From Opitutales bacterium (GTDB taxonomy: Bacteria > Verrucomicrobiota > Verrucomicrobiia > Opitutales > UBA2987): 64,000 bases of DNA. Shown here in pieces: positions 20,165-29,162 of this stretch. How positions within the stretch are numbered: position 1 is the first letter of the stretch; each line of letters opens with the position of its first letter. The position numbers and the translations under genes are program-made. Under the pieces are notes generated by a model. That model saw nothing but the letters and a program-made list of their open reading frames with translations, was not told the DNA's origin and made no database searches. The stretch covers positions 1-64,000 of the forward strand of contig JAJFLU010000037.1 of the NCBI GenBank assembly GCA_021772515.1, in the 5' to 3' direction.

Positions 20165-20578
20165 ATGAAAGATTCAGGGGAGAGGGATTTGTTGAAGCTG
20201 CTGGCGTCGCTTGATCCGGTTTTGGTTGAGGGTGTTTTTGTTTTTTGTCTGCTTGATGAAGAGGCCTTTCGCTCGCTTGCCGAGACACCGCTTGGGTTTT
20301 TTCGGGAGGCGGAAGGGTATTCGGTAATTTTAGAAAAATCGGAGGCCGATGAATTGGGGTTATCTTACGATTCGGAATGGGCGTTGATTACCTGTCGGGT
20401 GCGTTCGAGTTTGATGGCGATTGGATTGCTGGCCGAAATCACCGGCTGTCTGGCGAAGGCGGGCATCAGTGTGAACGCGGTTTCCGCCTATTGCCACGAC
20501 CATCTGCTGGTGCCCAAAAACGAGGCGGATCGGGCGCTTGATTTACTTAAAAATCTTCGCTTGGACGCCAGTCGATAA
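20165..20578 (+). CDS. ACT-domain protein
   Basis: 137 aa. The second half (about residues 60-130) has the pattern of a regulatory ACT domain: ALITCRVRSSLMAIGLLAEITGCLAKAGISVNAVSAYCHDHLLVP, as in the DUF2241/ACT_7 proteins. ACT domains usually bind amino acids; the ligand here is unknown. The gene's last 32 bases overlap the end of recJ on the other strand. Confidence 0.8.
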   Translation: MKDSGERDLLKLLASLDPVLVEGVFVFCLLDEEAFRSLAETPLGFFREAEGYSVILEKSEADELGLSYDSEWALITCRVRSSLMAIGLLAEITGCLAKAGISVNAVSAYCHDHLLVPKNEADRALDLLKNLRLDASR

Positions 20579-22265
20579 GCTCCATCTGGAGGTATTTGCG
20601 TCCGTTCCAATGGTTCCATTTCAGCTTGGCAGCGAGGTCGATGGGTTTATTGATTTGGGGAATGTTGTCGGCTTTTTTCCACGCGACGCCGAAAACTCTT
20701 TTTCCGTTGGGGATGTCCAGTTGAAAACGAAAATGGTCCTGTCCAAATACATCGGGCCTTTTTCGCAAAAAGATGTTCCGAATGCCAAAAACAGGCTCGG
20801 GGTTTTCCTGCCCGAAGGGGTGGAGGCATTTCAATTCATCCAATAAAGATTCGTTTATTTCAGTGGGATCAATCCAGCAGGCAAGCGTGATTTCTCGCGT
20901 GGTATCCGAGTTTTTTTGCACCTCGGTGATCGCATTGTGGAAGGCCCGCTGCAACGCCTCCAGATTTTTCGGGTCGAGGGAAATACCGATGGCCATGGGG
21001 TGCCCTCCCCAGTGGTCGAGCAAATCGTCGCAGGTTTGCAGTATTTCGACCAGATTTACGCCCTTGACGCTCCGCCCCGAACCTTTGGCGAGATCACCCT
21101 GAGCGCCCATCACGATACAGGGGCGACCGTATTTTTGGACCAACCGGCTGGCCACGGCCCCGACCACGCCGGGATGCCAATCTGCGCGATGCAAAATAAA
21201 TCCGGCCTGGTCAGAAAGATTTTTGGCGATGATCTCCTCGGCCTGTGAGCAAATCTCACCCTCGATCTCCTTACGCTGACAATTCATTTTTTCGAGGGAT
21301 TTGGCGGCCTCGCCACATTGCCCCCAATTTTCGTCGAGGAGAAGGTCCACCGGCAGGGTGGCGTCGCCGAGCCGTCCACTGGCATTGATGCGTGGCCCTA
21401 GTCGGAATGAAATGTCAATCGGTGTAACCTCTCCTCCAAGGGACATGCCGCTTGTTTCAAAAAGAGCTTTCAGCCCCAGCCGCTGGGTATTCCGAAGCTG
21501 TTCCAGGCCCGCTTTGGCGAGAATCCGGTTTTCCCCTCTCAAAGGCACCAAATCCGCCACCGTGCCCATCGCTACAAGGTCGAGGTATTCCTTGAGGTGA
21601 ATACTTTCGGCCTGTTCATCGCCCTCCTGTCGCAGTCGTTTGAGCAATCCATGGACGAGCTTGAAAACGAGGCCGACCGTGCATAGATCGTGCCAAGGCT
21701 CCTTTTCGTGGTCGAAAACGCGGGGGTTAACGAGGATGCAATCGGAGGGGAGGTTCTCCTTGGAAGAGTGGTGGTCGATGATGATGACATCGATTTGCTT
21801 CTTACGCAGAGCGGCCACCTCCCGACAGGCATTCGTCCCGCTATCCAGAACGATGAGGAGATTCGGCGTTTTGTCTTCAAGTATCTTCTCGATGGCTTTT
21901 GCGGAAAGGCCGTAACCCTCATGCAAACGCCTCGGGATCATATAGCGGGGATAAATTCCGTAGTGGCGTAGAATACTGACGAGGAGTACTGTGCTGGTCA
22001 CGCCATCGACATCGTAGTCCCCAAAGACGAGGATTTCCTCGCCATTTCTCATGGCCCGCTGCAAACGGTCGACGGCTTTATCGAGATTCGTCAAGCGAAA
22101 GGGGTCATCCAGGTTTTGCAGACGAGGTTCCAGAAATTGCCGGGCGGCTGCCTCGTCATTAAACCCGAGGCGAGCGACCAAATTGGCAATTATCGGGTGG
22201 AGGGAGAATTGCTGGCGGAGGGCGTTGACCTGGTTTTCAGGGCCAGGGTGGTGGGTCCAACGCAT
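20547..22265 (-). CDS. recJ: Single-stranded-DNA-specific exonuclease RecJ
   Basis: 572 aa DHH-family 5'-3' exonuclease used in recombination and mismatch repair. Motif I is FGDYDVDGVTST (Asp83, 85, 87), the motif II equivalent is LLIVLDSGTN (Asp141), and the DHH box is IIIDHHSS (164-166). The DHHA1 part contains LHRADWHPGVVGAVASRL and GGHPMAIGISL, with the OB-like region after it. Length is normal. It starts 14 bases after the stop of secDF and so appears to be the last gene of a yajC-secDF-recJ transcript. Confidence 0.96.
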   Translation of the reverse strand: MRWTHHPGPENQVNALRQQFSLHPIIANLVARLGFNDEAAARQFLEPRLQNLDDPFRLTNLDKAVDRLQRAMRNGEEILVFGDYDVDGVTSTVLLVSILRHYGIYPRYMIPRRLHEGYGLSAKAIEKILEDKTPNLLIVLDSGTNACREVAALRKKQIDVIIIDHHSSKENLPSDCILVNPRVFDHEKEPWHDLCTVGLVFKLVHGLLKRLRQEGDEQAESIHLKEYLDLVAMGTVADLVPLRGENRILAKAGLEQLRNTQRLGLKALFETSGMSLGGEVTPIDISFRLGPRINASGRLGDATLPVDLLLDENWGQCGEAAKSLEKMNCQRKEIEGEICSQAEEIIAKNLSDQAGFILHRADWHPGVVGAVASRLVQKYGRPCIVMGAQGDLAKGSGRSVKGVNLVEILQTCDDLLDHWGGHPMAIGISLDPKNLEALQRAFHNAITEVQKNSDTTREITLACWIDPTEINESLLDELKCLHPFGQENPEPVFGIRNIFLRKRPDVFGQDHFRFQLDIPNGKRVFGVAWKKADNIPQINKPIDLAAKLKWNHWNGRKYLQMELIDWRPSEDF

Positions 22266-22279
22266 ACTGTTATGCTATG

Positions 22280-24853
22280 CTAATTGGTGGATTTGGAAGG
22301 TTTCCGGGAGGAGGTCTGCCATTCATATTCGGGAAGAATATGGCGTTCCTCGACATGTTTACGCTCGCCCTTATGGTACCAGAAAAAGACCGGGCTGGCG
22401 ATGAAAATAGAGGAAAATGTGCCCGTGAAAATTCCGATGATGAAGACGAGGGCGAAATCGATGACGACGCCGGCTCCCCAGAGGTAGAGCGCGGTGGTCG
22501 CCAGCAGGGTGGTGACACTGGTCAGCAGAGTGCGCGAAAGTGTGCAGTTGATCGCCAGATTGACAACCGCCTCGAGTTTCAGGCTGGGGTTGAGGGTCAA
22601 TTCCTCCCGGATACGGTCGAATACCACGATGGTATCGTTTAAGGAGTAACCGATAATCATCAGCACTGCCGCGACCATGGGGGCGGAAAACTGGCCACTG
22701 CCAAAACCGAGCGAGCCGAGCAAAACAAACAATCCGATACTCATGAGAATATCGTGAATGGTCGCGATGACCGCCCCGATTCCGTAGCCGAATTCAAATC
22801 TCACAGCGACATAAAAGAGAATAAAAACCAGCGCCAGCGATATGGATTGGACGGCGCTCCATTTAACTTCGTCACCCACGGAGGCGCTAATGGTCGATTT
22901 TCCGATAAGGTCCAGCCCGGCATCGGGAAAAGTGGTCTGGAGGGCCGCCAGCATCTCATCCCCCCGATCGTGCTGAGTGGTTATTTTAAGGTCTTCAACC
23001 CCCTGGCCGATGGTGGTTTGAAAAACCACATTGACCTCGCCCAAATTGTTATCCGAAGCAACCTTGTCCACCTGTTGAGAAGTCAGCTTTTCTTCAAATT
23101 TGAGGATCAGCTCCTCCCCACCGGTGAAGTCGGTCCCGAAAATGTGGTCCCTGTTTGCAACGACCGCCGACATCCCCACGAGAACGACGATCCATGAGCA
23201 GGAAAATGCGTATTTACGATAGTTGAGGAAGGGTACTTTGGTGGTTTTGAAGAAGCTCTTCACCATCATCTTTTTGACGGCGCCGGTGTTGACGACAAAT
23301 TCCAGCATTGCCCGGCTGACGAGCAGGGCGCAGAACATGGAGGCCACGATGCCGATCGCCAAGGTCACTCCGAACCCCTTGACCGGTCCCGTTCCCAGCC
23401 AGATGAGGATTCCCGCAGTAATGAGGGTGGTCACATTGGCATCCACGATGGTCGAGAGCGCTTTTTCATAGCCTGCGGACAGGGAAGTGGATAATTTCTT
23501 GCCCACTCTCAATTCCTCACGAATTCGCTCGAAGATCAGGATATTGGCATCCACGGCCATACCGATAGTGAGGACCAAAGCGGCCACACCGGGTAAAGTA
23601 ACCGTGGCGCCAAGGCTGGAGAGAGTCCCGAAAACAATGACGATGTTGATGCCGACGGAAATCACCGCGATCAATCCCGCCGAGAGGTAGTAAATAATCA
23701 TGAACAACACGACGAGGGCCGCGCCGATTTTAAACGCGTTCAATGAGGCGTCGCGGGCGTCCTCGGCGAGGGAGGGGCCGACTTCGTACATCTCATCGAC
23801 GGACAGACCGACCTTGAGGGGATTATTGAGCACGTTGGCCAATTCGAGGGCTTCGCGCTGGGAAAACCTACCGGTGATCTCTGCTCCCCCGCCGGTGATT
23901 GCCTGCTGGACGGTGGGAGCGCTGTAAAGTTTTCCATCGAGAATGATGGCCATTTGCCCCACCGTGCCAGAGGTTTGGTTTTCCTGGGCGATCCTACCGG
24001 TGACATTGCCAAAAGTATCCGACCCCTCATCGGTAAACCTGAGATTTACGCGAAAGCCACCAAAATCGTTGGGGGCAGCGAATGCTTGATCGATGATTTC
24101 CCCGGTCATGGCAGGGGGTCGTTTGATGTAGTAGGGGACCTCCGTGACCTCTCCGGTGCGGGAGTTTTCCCGCTCTTCGATCATGGGGACATAGCCGAGG
24201 GGAGTATCTGGGGTGTTATTTGGCCTCGCCGTGCGGTGAACCATGCAAAATTCCAGTTTGGCCGGTTTGCCGATGGTTTTAATGATGTCCGGGTTATCCT
24301 TGGTGGAAATACCCGGCATCTGCACCTCGATGCGGTTTGCTCCCTTCAGGCGTATAATCGGCTCGGCAACTCCGAGGCTGTCCACCCGCTTGCGGATAAT
24401 TTCCATGGCCTTGGATAGCTGTTCCTGGCGCACCACCACATTGTCATCCAGATCGGTTTCCTTTACCTTGAAGGTGAAGGCGATGCCCCCTTTGAGGTCG
24501 AGCCCGAGTTTGACTTTTCCGTGTGAGTAACTGAGTAGCTCGCCCAATAAAACATCGTTGCGCTTGGTGCGGTTTTTGATGTCGGTGCCATCGATTTGCG
24601 GCACAAATTTTTGAAAATCGATCGAATCCTCGATCATCATGTTTTTGAGGGCGGCGAACAGACTCGGCTCCCGATTGCTTTCGACGCGCTCCATGGCCCT
24701 CGATTTCAAAACCTCGAACTCTTCGACCTCAGCCGTTATTTGAGTGTCGATATAATCCTCGAAAGGAGTATCGGTCGGCGGGATGATATTAAGAACCGCC
24801 CAGGCGACCACGGCGATGGTCAAAAGGCTTTTCCAAATGATGCTTCCGGTCAT
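22280..24853 (-). CDS. secDF: Fused protein translocase subunit SecDF
   Basis: 857 aa. The N-terminal half is SecD (first membrane segment at about 10-25, GLDLKGGIAFTF, large periplasmic domain, then five membrane segments with the AAIVLTIGMAVDANILIFERIREE motif). The C-terminal half, from about residue 555, is SecF (DFTGGEELILKFE, MIIGYSLNDTIVVFDRIRE). SecDF uses the proton gradient to help pull preproteins through SecYEG. yajC lies 76 bases upstream on the same strand and recJ follows, so the cluster is ordered by transcription. Confidence 0.97.
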   Translation of the reverse strand: MTGSIIWKSLLTIAVVAWAVLNIIPPTDTPFEDYIDTQITAEVEEFEVLKSRAMERVESNREPSLFAALKNMMIEDSIDFQKFVPQIDGTDIKNRTKRNDVLLGELLSYSHGKVKLGLDLKGGIAFTFKVKETDLDDNVVVRQEQLSKAMEIIRKRVDSLGVAEPIIRLKGANRIEVQMPGISTKDNPDIIKTIGKPAKLEFCMVHRTARPNNTPDTPLGYVPMIEERENSRTGEVTEVPYYIKRPPAMTGEIIDQAFAAPNDFGGFRVNLRFTDEGSDTFGNVTGRIAQENQTSGTVGQMAIILDGKLYSAPTVQQAITGGGAEITGRFSQREALELANVLNNPLKVGLSVDEMYEVGPSLAEDARDASLNAFKIGAALVVLFMIIYYLSAGLIAVISVGINIVIVFGTLSSLGATVTLPGVAALVLTIGMAVDANILIFERIREELRVGKKLSTSLSAGYEKALSTIVDANVTTLITAGILIWLGTGPVKGFGVTLAIGIVASMFCALLVSRAMLEFVVNTGAVKKMMVKSFFKTTKVPFLNYRKYAFSCSWIVVLVGMSAVVANRDHIFGTDFTGGEELILKFEEKLTSQQVDKVASDNNLGEVNVVFQTTIGQGVEDLKITTQHDRGDEMLAALQTTFPDAGLDLIGKSTISASVGDEVKWSAVQSISLALVFILFYVAVRFEFGYGIGAVIATIHDILMSIGLFVLLGSLGFGSGQFSAPMVAAVLMIIGYSLNDTIVVFDRIREELTLNPSLKLEAVVNLAINCTLSRTLLTSVTTLLATTALYLWGAGVVIDFALVFIIGIFTGTFSSIFIASPVFFWYHKGERKHVEERHILPEYEWQTSSRKPSKSTN

Positions 24854-24932
24854 TGTATTAAATTAAATTAAATTGAAATAAGTTTAAAAATTGGGTGGGC
24901 TAAATCGCAGTGGTCCAGGGGGAGGAGGTGGA

Positions 24933-25256
24933 CTATTTTTTGGGAACCAGGTTTTGGACGGAGGCTTTACTGATTTCCACCTTGGTGTTTTCTGCTATCT
25001 TAACGATAAAGCGGTCCTCTTTGACTTTGGTGATTTCTCCAAAAATGCCTCCGCCGGTCAAGACCGTATCTCCGATTTTCAGTGCCGTTAGCATTTGCTG
25101 GTGCTCCTTCTGCCTTTTCTTATGCGGCGCCATAATCAGTAACCAGACACCTCCCATGAGCAGAAACATAAAGATCATCGAACCCATTCCCTGATTGGGG
25201 GCATCTCCCTGGGCGATGAAACTTGTGGCAATTGAATGTATAAATAGACTTTCCAT
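24933..25256 (-). CDS. yajC: Preprotein translocase subunit YajC
   Basis: 107 aa from the Met at 25256; a longer frame to 25304 adds 16 residues without a domain. It has one membrane segment (about residues 25-43), then LIMAPHKKRQKEHQQML, the family's basic stretch after the helix, and IGDTVLTGGGIFGEITKVKEDRFIVKIAENTKVEISK. It belongs to the SecDF-YajC complex and is followed by secDF, as is usual. Confidence 0.93.
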   Translation of the reverse strand: MESLFIHSIATSFIAQGDAPNQGMGSMIFMFLLMGGVWLLIMAPHKKRQKEHQQMLTALKIGDTVLTGGGIFGEITKVKEDRFIVKIAENTKVEISKASVQNLVPKK

Positions 25257-25416
25257 TGAGGCGGTGATTTTAAAAATGAGACAATGAAGATGACTGCCCC
25301 TCAAATAGCAAGTAAGAAAAGCCTGATAAAGTCGGGCAAATATTTTGAAACGGTTTTGGTCTGGCCGGTGTTTTACCGCCTGTTGAGGTTAAAACCAACA
25401 AGACACTAATAACCCC

Positions 25417-27297
25417 ATGCTGCCCAAGTTTTTTCTCGCACTGGCGATATGCCTTTGGGTCACGCCCGCATTGTCGGCGGCTGATCGAAAATCGCCCACA
25501 ATTTATGAGTCCGCGTTGCGTCCTGAAATCCGGGATTATGTTTCCTCCGGCACCTATCTCGCGCTCGGCTTGGGGAGCGATCTTGTCAAAGAACCGGAAA
25601 TCTTTTTGGGGACTCAGGCGGAGGGCCAAGTCAGCGCGACCCTGGCATCGCGAGTAGGCATCAACATCCGCATGGGGGACGATCCCTCAGAATTGCCCTC
25701 CAATCGGCGTCATCAGGCCGAGCCTCATATCGCCCGTCACCCGATGAATCCGAGACTCGTGGTGGGGACATTTCAGGAGGGCAGGTTTACCGATGGCGGA
25801 GCTGTCAACTGCGGTTACGCGATCAGCGCCGATGGCGGGTTGACCTGGGACCGGGCGTTGATTCCCGGCCTCACCACGGTCTCCGGGGGAACTGTGGAGA
25901 GGGCGTCCGATCCCGTGGCAGCGGTCGATCATCTCGGCAATATCTACCTGAACACCCTGGGATTTACACCATCTTCTACGGGTTTGATCTATATGAGTAA
26001 AAGCTCCGACGGCGGAAACAGCTTCGAGGCTCCCGTAGTGGCTGTCCGACCACCAAACTCAGGTGATTTTCTGGACAAGAACTGGGTTGCCGTGAACTCC
26101 TTTGCGGCCACTCCCACGGCGGGAAGGGTATTCACGACATTCACCAATTTCAGAAACAACGATACGGGATTTCCCATCATGGCCTCCTATAGCGATGATG
26201 GCGGTGAAACCTGGTTGCAGAATCCCATTAGCATCACTCCGCAAAACTCTTTTTGCCAGGGTTCCCAACCGGTTTATCTGCCGGACGGGGATTTGGCGGT
26301 CGTTTATTGGAATTTCATAAGTGATCCAGTTGGTCCCAATAGTTTTATCGATGATCGAATAGAGGTGAGAATTTCCCAAAATGGCGGCAACTCCTTTGGG
26401 ACGTCTCGCGTGGTGGCGGCCAATTTCCAAGCCTACGATGACCCGGTTCTGCGCGGTGGCGGATTTTTGCCATCTGTAACCGCAGACCGAACCGAGGGAG
26501 TAATATTTGTGGCCTATCAGGCAGTGGTTTCGGGGGTTCCAAAAGTCATGTTCACCCGCTCAGCCAATAACGGAGCAACCTGGTCAACCCCACGGGCGGT
26601 AAGCAATAACCCCTCCGGTAGTTCGATCGCCACACCAGCCATCACGGTGTCAGCCGATGGTGAGCATGTGACGATAGTTTTTCTCGACACCCGGGACAAC
26701 GCGCAGAATGGCAATCTTTTTCATCTTTACCTCGCCGAGTCCCTCGATGGGGGAGATAGCTGGGAGCCCAATAATACCCGGCTCTCGGAACTCCCGACGA
26801 ACGCCCTCCTGGCTCCACTGACTCCGGGAGGGCGTATGTTGGGCGATTATTTGGGAGTGGTTCCCGCTCTGGCCGGAAATTCACCGGGGGTTGCCATCTG
26901 GATCGACACCCGCACCGGCTCCCCCGATCCCTTTGGCGTGGCCATAGACCGACCCTTTCCGGATCCCTTCGGCGGGGATGAGATTACTGGAATTCCCGAA
27001 TGGAATTCATCGCCCTGGTATGAAAACTATTTCACGGATATTTGGCCCTGGATATTTCATGACCAGCACGGTTGGCAATGGGTGTATCCCGGCAGCGAAT
27101 CCGGCGCCATTTTCGTCTGGGATTTCGGTCTCAATGAATGGCTGTTTCTGAACGAGTCCACCTACCGATGGGTATATCTGTTCGGGGACAACCCCGGCTG
27201 GATTTGGTCCTTCCCCGGTGGAGGTCCGGGCGAACGCTTATTTGCCCGCGCCGACGATGGTTGCGTATTCAGCGAAACGACCGCCTGCGGGGAGTAG
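25417..27297 (+). CDS. Exported BNR/sialidase-fold protein with Trp-rich C-terminal domain
   Basis: 626 aa. The signal peptide covers about residues 1-21 (cleavage after ALSA). Residues about 100-500 form a beta-propeller with Asp-box repeats: SADGGLTWD, SSDGGNSFE, SDDGGETWL, SQNGGNSFG, SANNGATWS and SLDGGDSWE. Sialidase active-site arginines cannot be assigned, so enzymatic activity is unknown. The last 95 residues are rich in Trp and Tyr (SPWYENYF, IWPWIFHDQHGWQWVYP, EWLFLNESTYRWVYL, WIWSF), a pattern seen in extracellular proteins of Verrucomicrobiota and probably acting as a surface or carbohydrate-contact module. It is divergent from yajC. Confidence 0.8.
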   Translation: MLPKFFLALAICLWVTPALSAADRKSPTIYESALRPEIRDYVSSGTYLALGLGSDLVKEPEIFLGTQAEGQVSATLASRVGINIRMGDDPSELPSNRRHQAEPHIARHPMNPRLVVGTFQEGRFTDGGAVNCGYAISADGGLTWDRALIPGLTTVSGGTVERASDPVAAVDHLGNIYLNTLGFTPSSTGLIYMSKSSDGGNSFEAPVVAVRPPNSGDFLDKNWVAVNSFAATPTAGRVFTTFTNFRNNDTGFPIMASYSDDGGETWLQNPISITPQNSFCQGSQPVYLPDGDLAVVYWNFISDPVGPNSFIDDRIEVRISQNGGNSFGTSRVVAANFQAYDDPVLRGGGFLPSVTADRTEGVIFVAYQAVVSGVPKVMFTRSANNGATWSTPRAVSNNPSGSSIATPAITVSADGEHVTIVFLDTRDNAQNGNLFHLYLAESLDGGDSWEPNNTRLSELPTNALLAPLTPGGRMLGDYLGVVPALAGNSPGVAIWIDTRTGSPDPFGVAIDRPFPDPFGGDEITGIPEWNSSPWYENYFTDIWPWIFHDQHGWQWVYPGSESGAIFVWDFGLNEWLFLNESTYRWVYLFGDNPGWIWSFPGGGPGERLFARADDGCVFSETTACGE

Positions 27298-27385
27298 AAG
27301 GAAGGCTAGTTCGATTTCGGTATTGGAATCCATTTGACCGATGGAGGGCGATTCTTTCGTATATTTCGGATATTCAAAAAAAGGC

Positions 27386-27419
27386 TTGCCAAGCTTGTTT
27401 TTAATTAGAATAATTCTAA
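27386..27419 (+). promoter_or_regulatory. Ferritin promoter with PerR/Fur-like palindrome
   Basis: TTGCCA (27386-27391) and AATAAT (27409-27414), separated by 17 bases, make a plausible sigma-70 promoter. Over the -10 lies a perfect 15-base palindrome, TTAGAATAATTCTAA (27405-27419). It is a 7-1-7 repeat of the same architecture as the PerR box (TTATAATnATTATAA) and Fur 7-1-7 sites. Binding here would block transcription, fitting iron- or peroxide-controlled ferritin. Which regulator binds is inference. Confidence 0.6.
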
Positions 27420-27446
27420 ATAACAATTATTTAAGAAAACCACATC

Positions 27447-27953
27447 ATGATCAGCAAAAAAGTAGAAGTCGCCCTGAACCAGCAAATCAACAACGAACTC
27501 GCTTCGTATTATTCCTACCTCGGGATGTCCGCATTTTTGGAAACCACTCCATTTAAAGGATTTGCGAGCTGGATGCGAATGCAGGCCGAAGAGGAGCAGG
27601 GCCATGCCATGAAAATTTTTGACTACCTCAACGACCGCAGCGGAAAGGTGGTTTTGGAGGCGGTTGACCAGCCGCAAACGGATTTTTCCTCGCCTCTGGA
27701 AATTTTTGAAAGCAGTTTGGGGCAGGAAATGGAGGTGACCGGCCAGATCAACGAGATTTTTCAACTGGCTCAGGAGGAGAAGGATTTTGCCACCCTGGAA
27801 TTTTTGGGATGGTTCCTGACGGAGCAAGTCGAGGAGGAAAAATCGGCCCAGGATATGGTCGATCTGTTGAAACTGGCCGGTGGTAGCGTCGAGGCGCTCC
27901 TGCGAATCGATTCGGAAGCAGGGCAGAGATCCTCGGAGGAGCCAGAGGCCTGA
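27447..27953 (+). CDS. ftnA: Ferritin (non-haem iron storage)
   Basis: 168 aa, four-helix bundle ferritin of the FtnA type. The ferroxidase ligands are set in NNELASYYSYLGMSAFLE, EEEQGHAMKIFDYL and, near the end, FLGWFLTEQVEEEKS. It oxidises and stores iron in a 24-mer shell in the cytosol. A palindrome at 27405-27419 lies in its promoter. Its stop is three bases from the stop of hemW on the opposite strand. Confidence 0.95.
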   Translation: MISKKVEVALNQQINNELASYYSYLGMSAFLETTPFKGFASWMRMQAEEEQGHAMKIFDYLNDRSGKVVLEAVDQPQTDFSSPLEIFESSLGQEMEVTGQINEIFQLAQEEKDFATLEFLGWFLTEQVEEEKSAQDMVDLLKLAGGSVEALLRIDSEAGQRSSEEPEA

Positions 27954-27956
27954 TTT

Positions 27957-29144
27957 TCAGCAAACCGCCGACTTAGTCTCAAGTTTGGCCAGGATTTCTG
28001 ATCCTATGCGGTCGGCGAGGAGGAATCCTTTAGTTGTGAGCTTGAGGTATCCATTTTCGGATATTTCGAGCAAACCTTCTCCTTTCAAAACCTGCCAGAA
28101 ATTTGCCAACAAATCCGCATTGGTGGGATTGAAGCGATTTATCAAATGGGTGAGGTTTACTCCCTGGTTCATGCGTAAACCGAATATCAGGCTGTCGGCG
28201 AAGAGTAATTCGGAATTCAGCCGCATTCGGTCCACCTGCCTCGGTTTTTCTTCGGAAATGCCCTTCAGCCAGTCATTGAGCGAGGGAACATTGGCATAAC
28301 GCCAGCCGTGATATTGGGAGGCGGCAGAGGGGCCGAAGCCAATCCACTCGCCCATGCGCCAGGTGTTGAGATTGTGCGTGCAGGCAAATCCGGAGCGGGC
28401 AAAATTGGAAACCTCATATTGCGGGTAACCATTGGCAGACAGGAATTCGGCCGTTTTTTCGTAAAAAACCGCTTCCTCCTGTTCCGTGTAGCCTTTGGTC
28501 TGTCCTTTTTCCCGGCGGAGCCAGAGGGCGGTGTCTTCCTCGAAAGTCAGGCAATAGGTCGAAAGGTGCTGCGGGGACAAATTTACCGCCTCATTTAAAT
28601 CCTCTATCCAATTTTCCACGGTCTGTCCGGGAATTGAAAAAATGAGGTCCAGATTCAGGTTGAGATTTTCAAATGCAGCGCCCCGGATCGTATCAATTGC
28701 GCGGAAAATTTGTTCCTTCGAGTGAGAACGGCCCAATACATCGAGCATTTCTGGTCGGAAACTTTGCACACCGAGGGAGATTCGTGTGACCCCGAGATCG
28801 CGAAGCGCTTTAATTTTATCCGCCTTCACGGTGGAAGGGGCCATTTCCACGGTCCATTCCTTTGACGGAATTCCCAAATGCTGCAACATCGACTCCCCAA
28901 GTCGCTTCAAATCGCGGGCGAGAAGCAGGCCCGGAGTGCCGCCGCCCCAAAAAACCGTGTCCACCGGCCGGTCGATGGATACCCTGGAAAGTTCCCTTTC
29001 CATGCCCTCAATAAAGCGTTCGATATCCCCTCGGCGCGGCTCTTCCTGATAAAAAGCGCAAAAATCACATGGACGCGCGCAAAAAGGTATGTGAAAATAT
29101 ACGCCCAACGGTGTTTGTGGGTCAGCTTTTTCTTGCAGATTCAT
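27957..29144 (-). CDS. hemW: Radical SAM protein HemW (coproporphyrinogen III oxidase-like haem chaperone)
   Basis: 395 aa. The radical-SAM cluster motif is CARPCDFC (Cys22, 26, 29), the CxxxCxxC spacing followed by AFY. VFWGGGTPGLL and SLGVQSF are further family motifs, and the HemW C-terminal domain follows. The two residues that distinguish true HemN are not evident, so I call the haem-transfer protein HemW rather than the oxidase. It diverges from the lipoprotein gene with only an 18-base gap, so the two promoters must overlap the coding starts. Confidence 0.93.
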   Translation of the reverse strand: MNLQEKADPQTPLGVYFHIPFCARPCDFCAFYQEEPRRGDIERFIEGMERELSRVSIDRPVDTVFWGGGTPGLLLARDLKRLGESMLQHLGIPSKEWTVEMAPSTVKADKIKALRDLGVTRISLGVQSFRPEMLDVLGRSHSKEQIFRAIDTIRGAAFENLNLNLDLIFSIPGQTVENWIEDLNEAVNLSPQHLSTYCLTFEEDTALWLRREKGQTKGYTEQEEAVFYEKTAEFLSANGYPQYEVSNFARSGFACTHNLNTWRMGEWIGFGPSAASQYHGWRYANVPSLNDWLKGISEEKPRQVDRMRLNSELLFADSLIFGLRMNQGVNLTHLINRFNPTNADLLANFWQVLKGEGLLEISENGYLKLTTKGFLLADRIGSEILAKLETKSAVC

Positions 29145-29162
29145 AAAAGGTCCGAGTAACCT

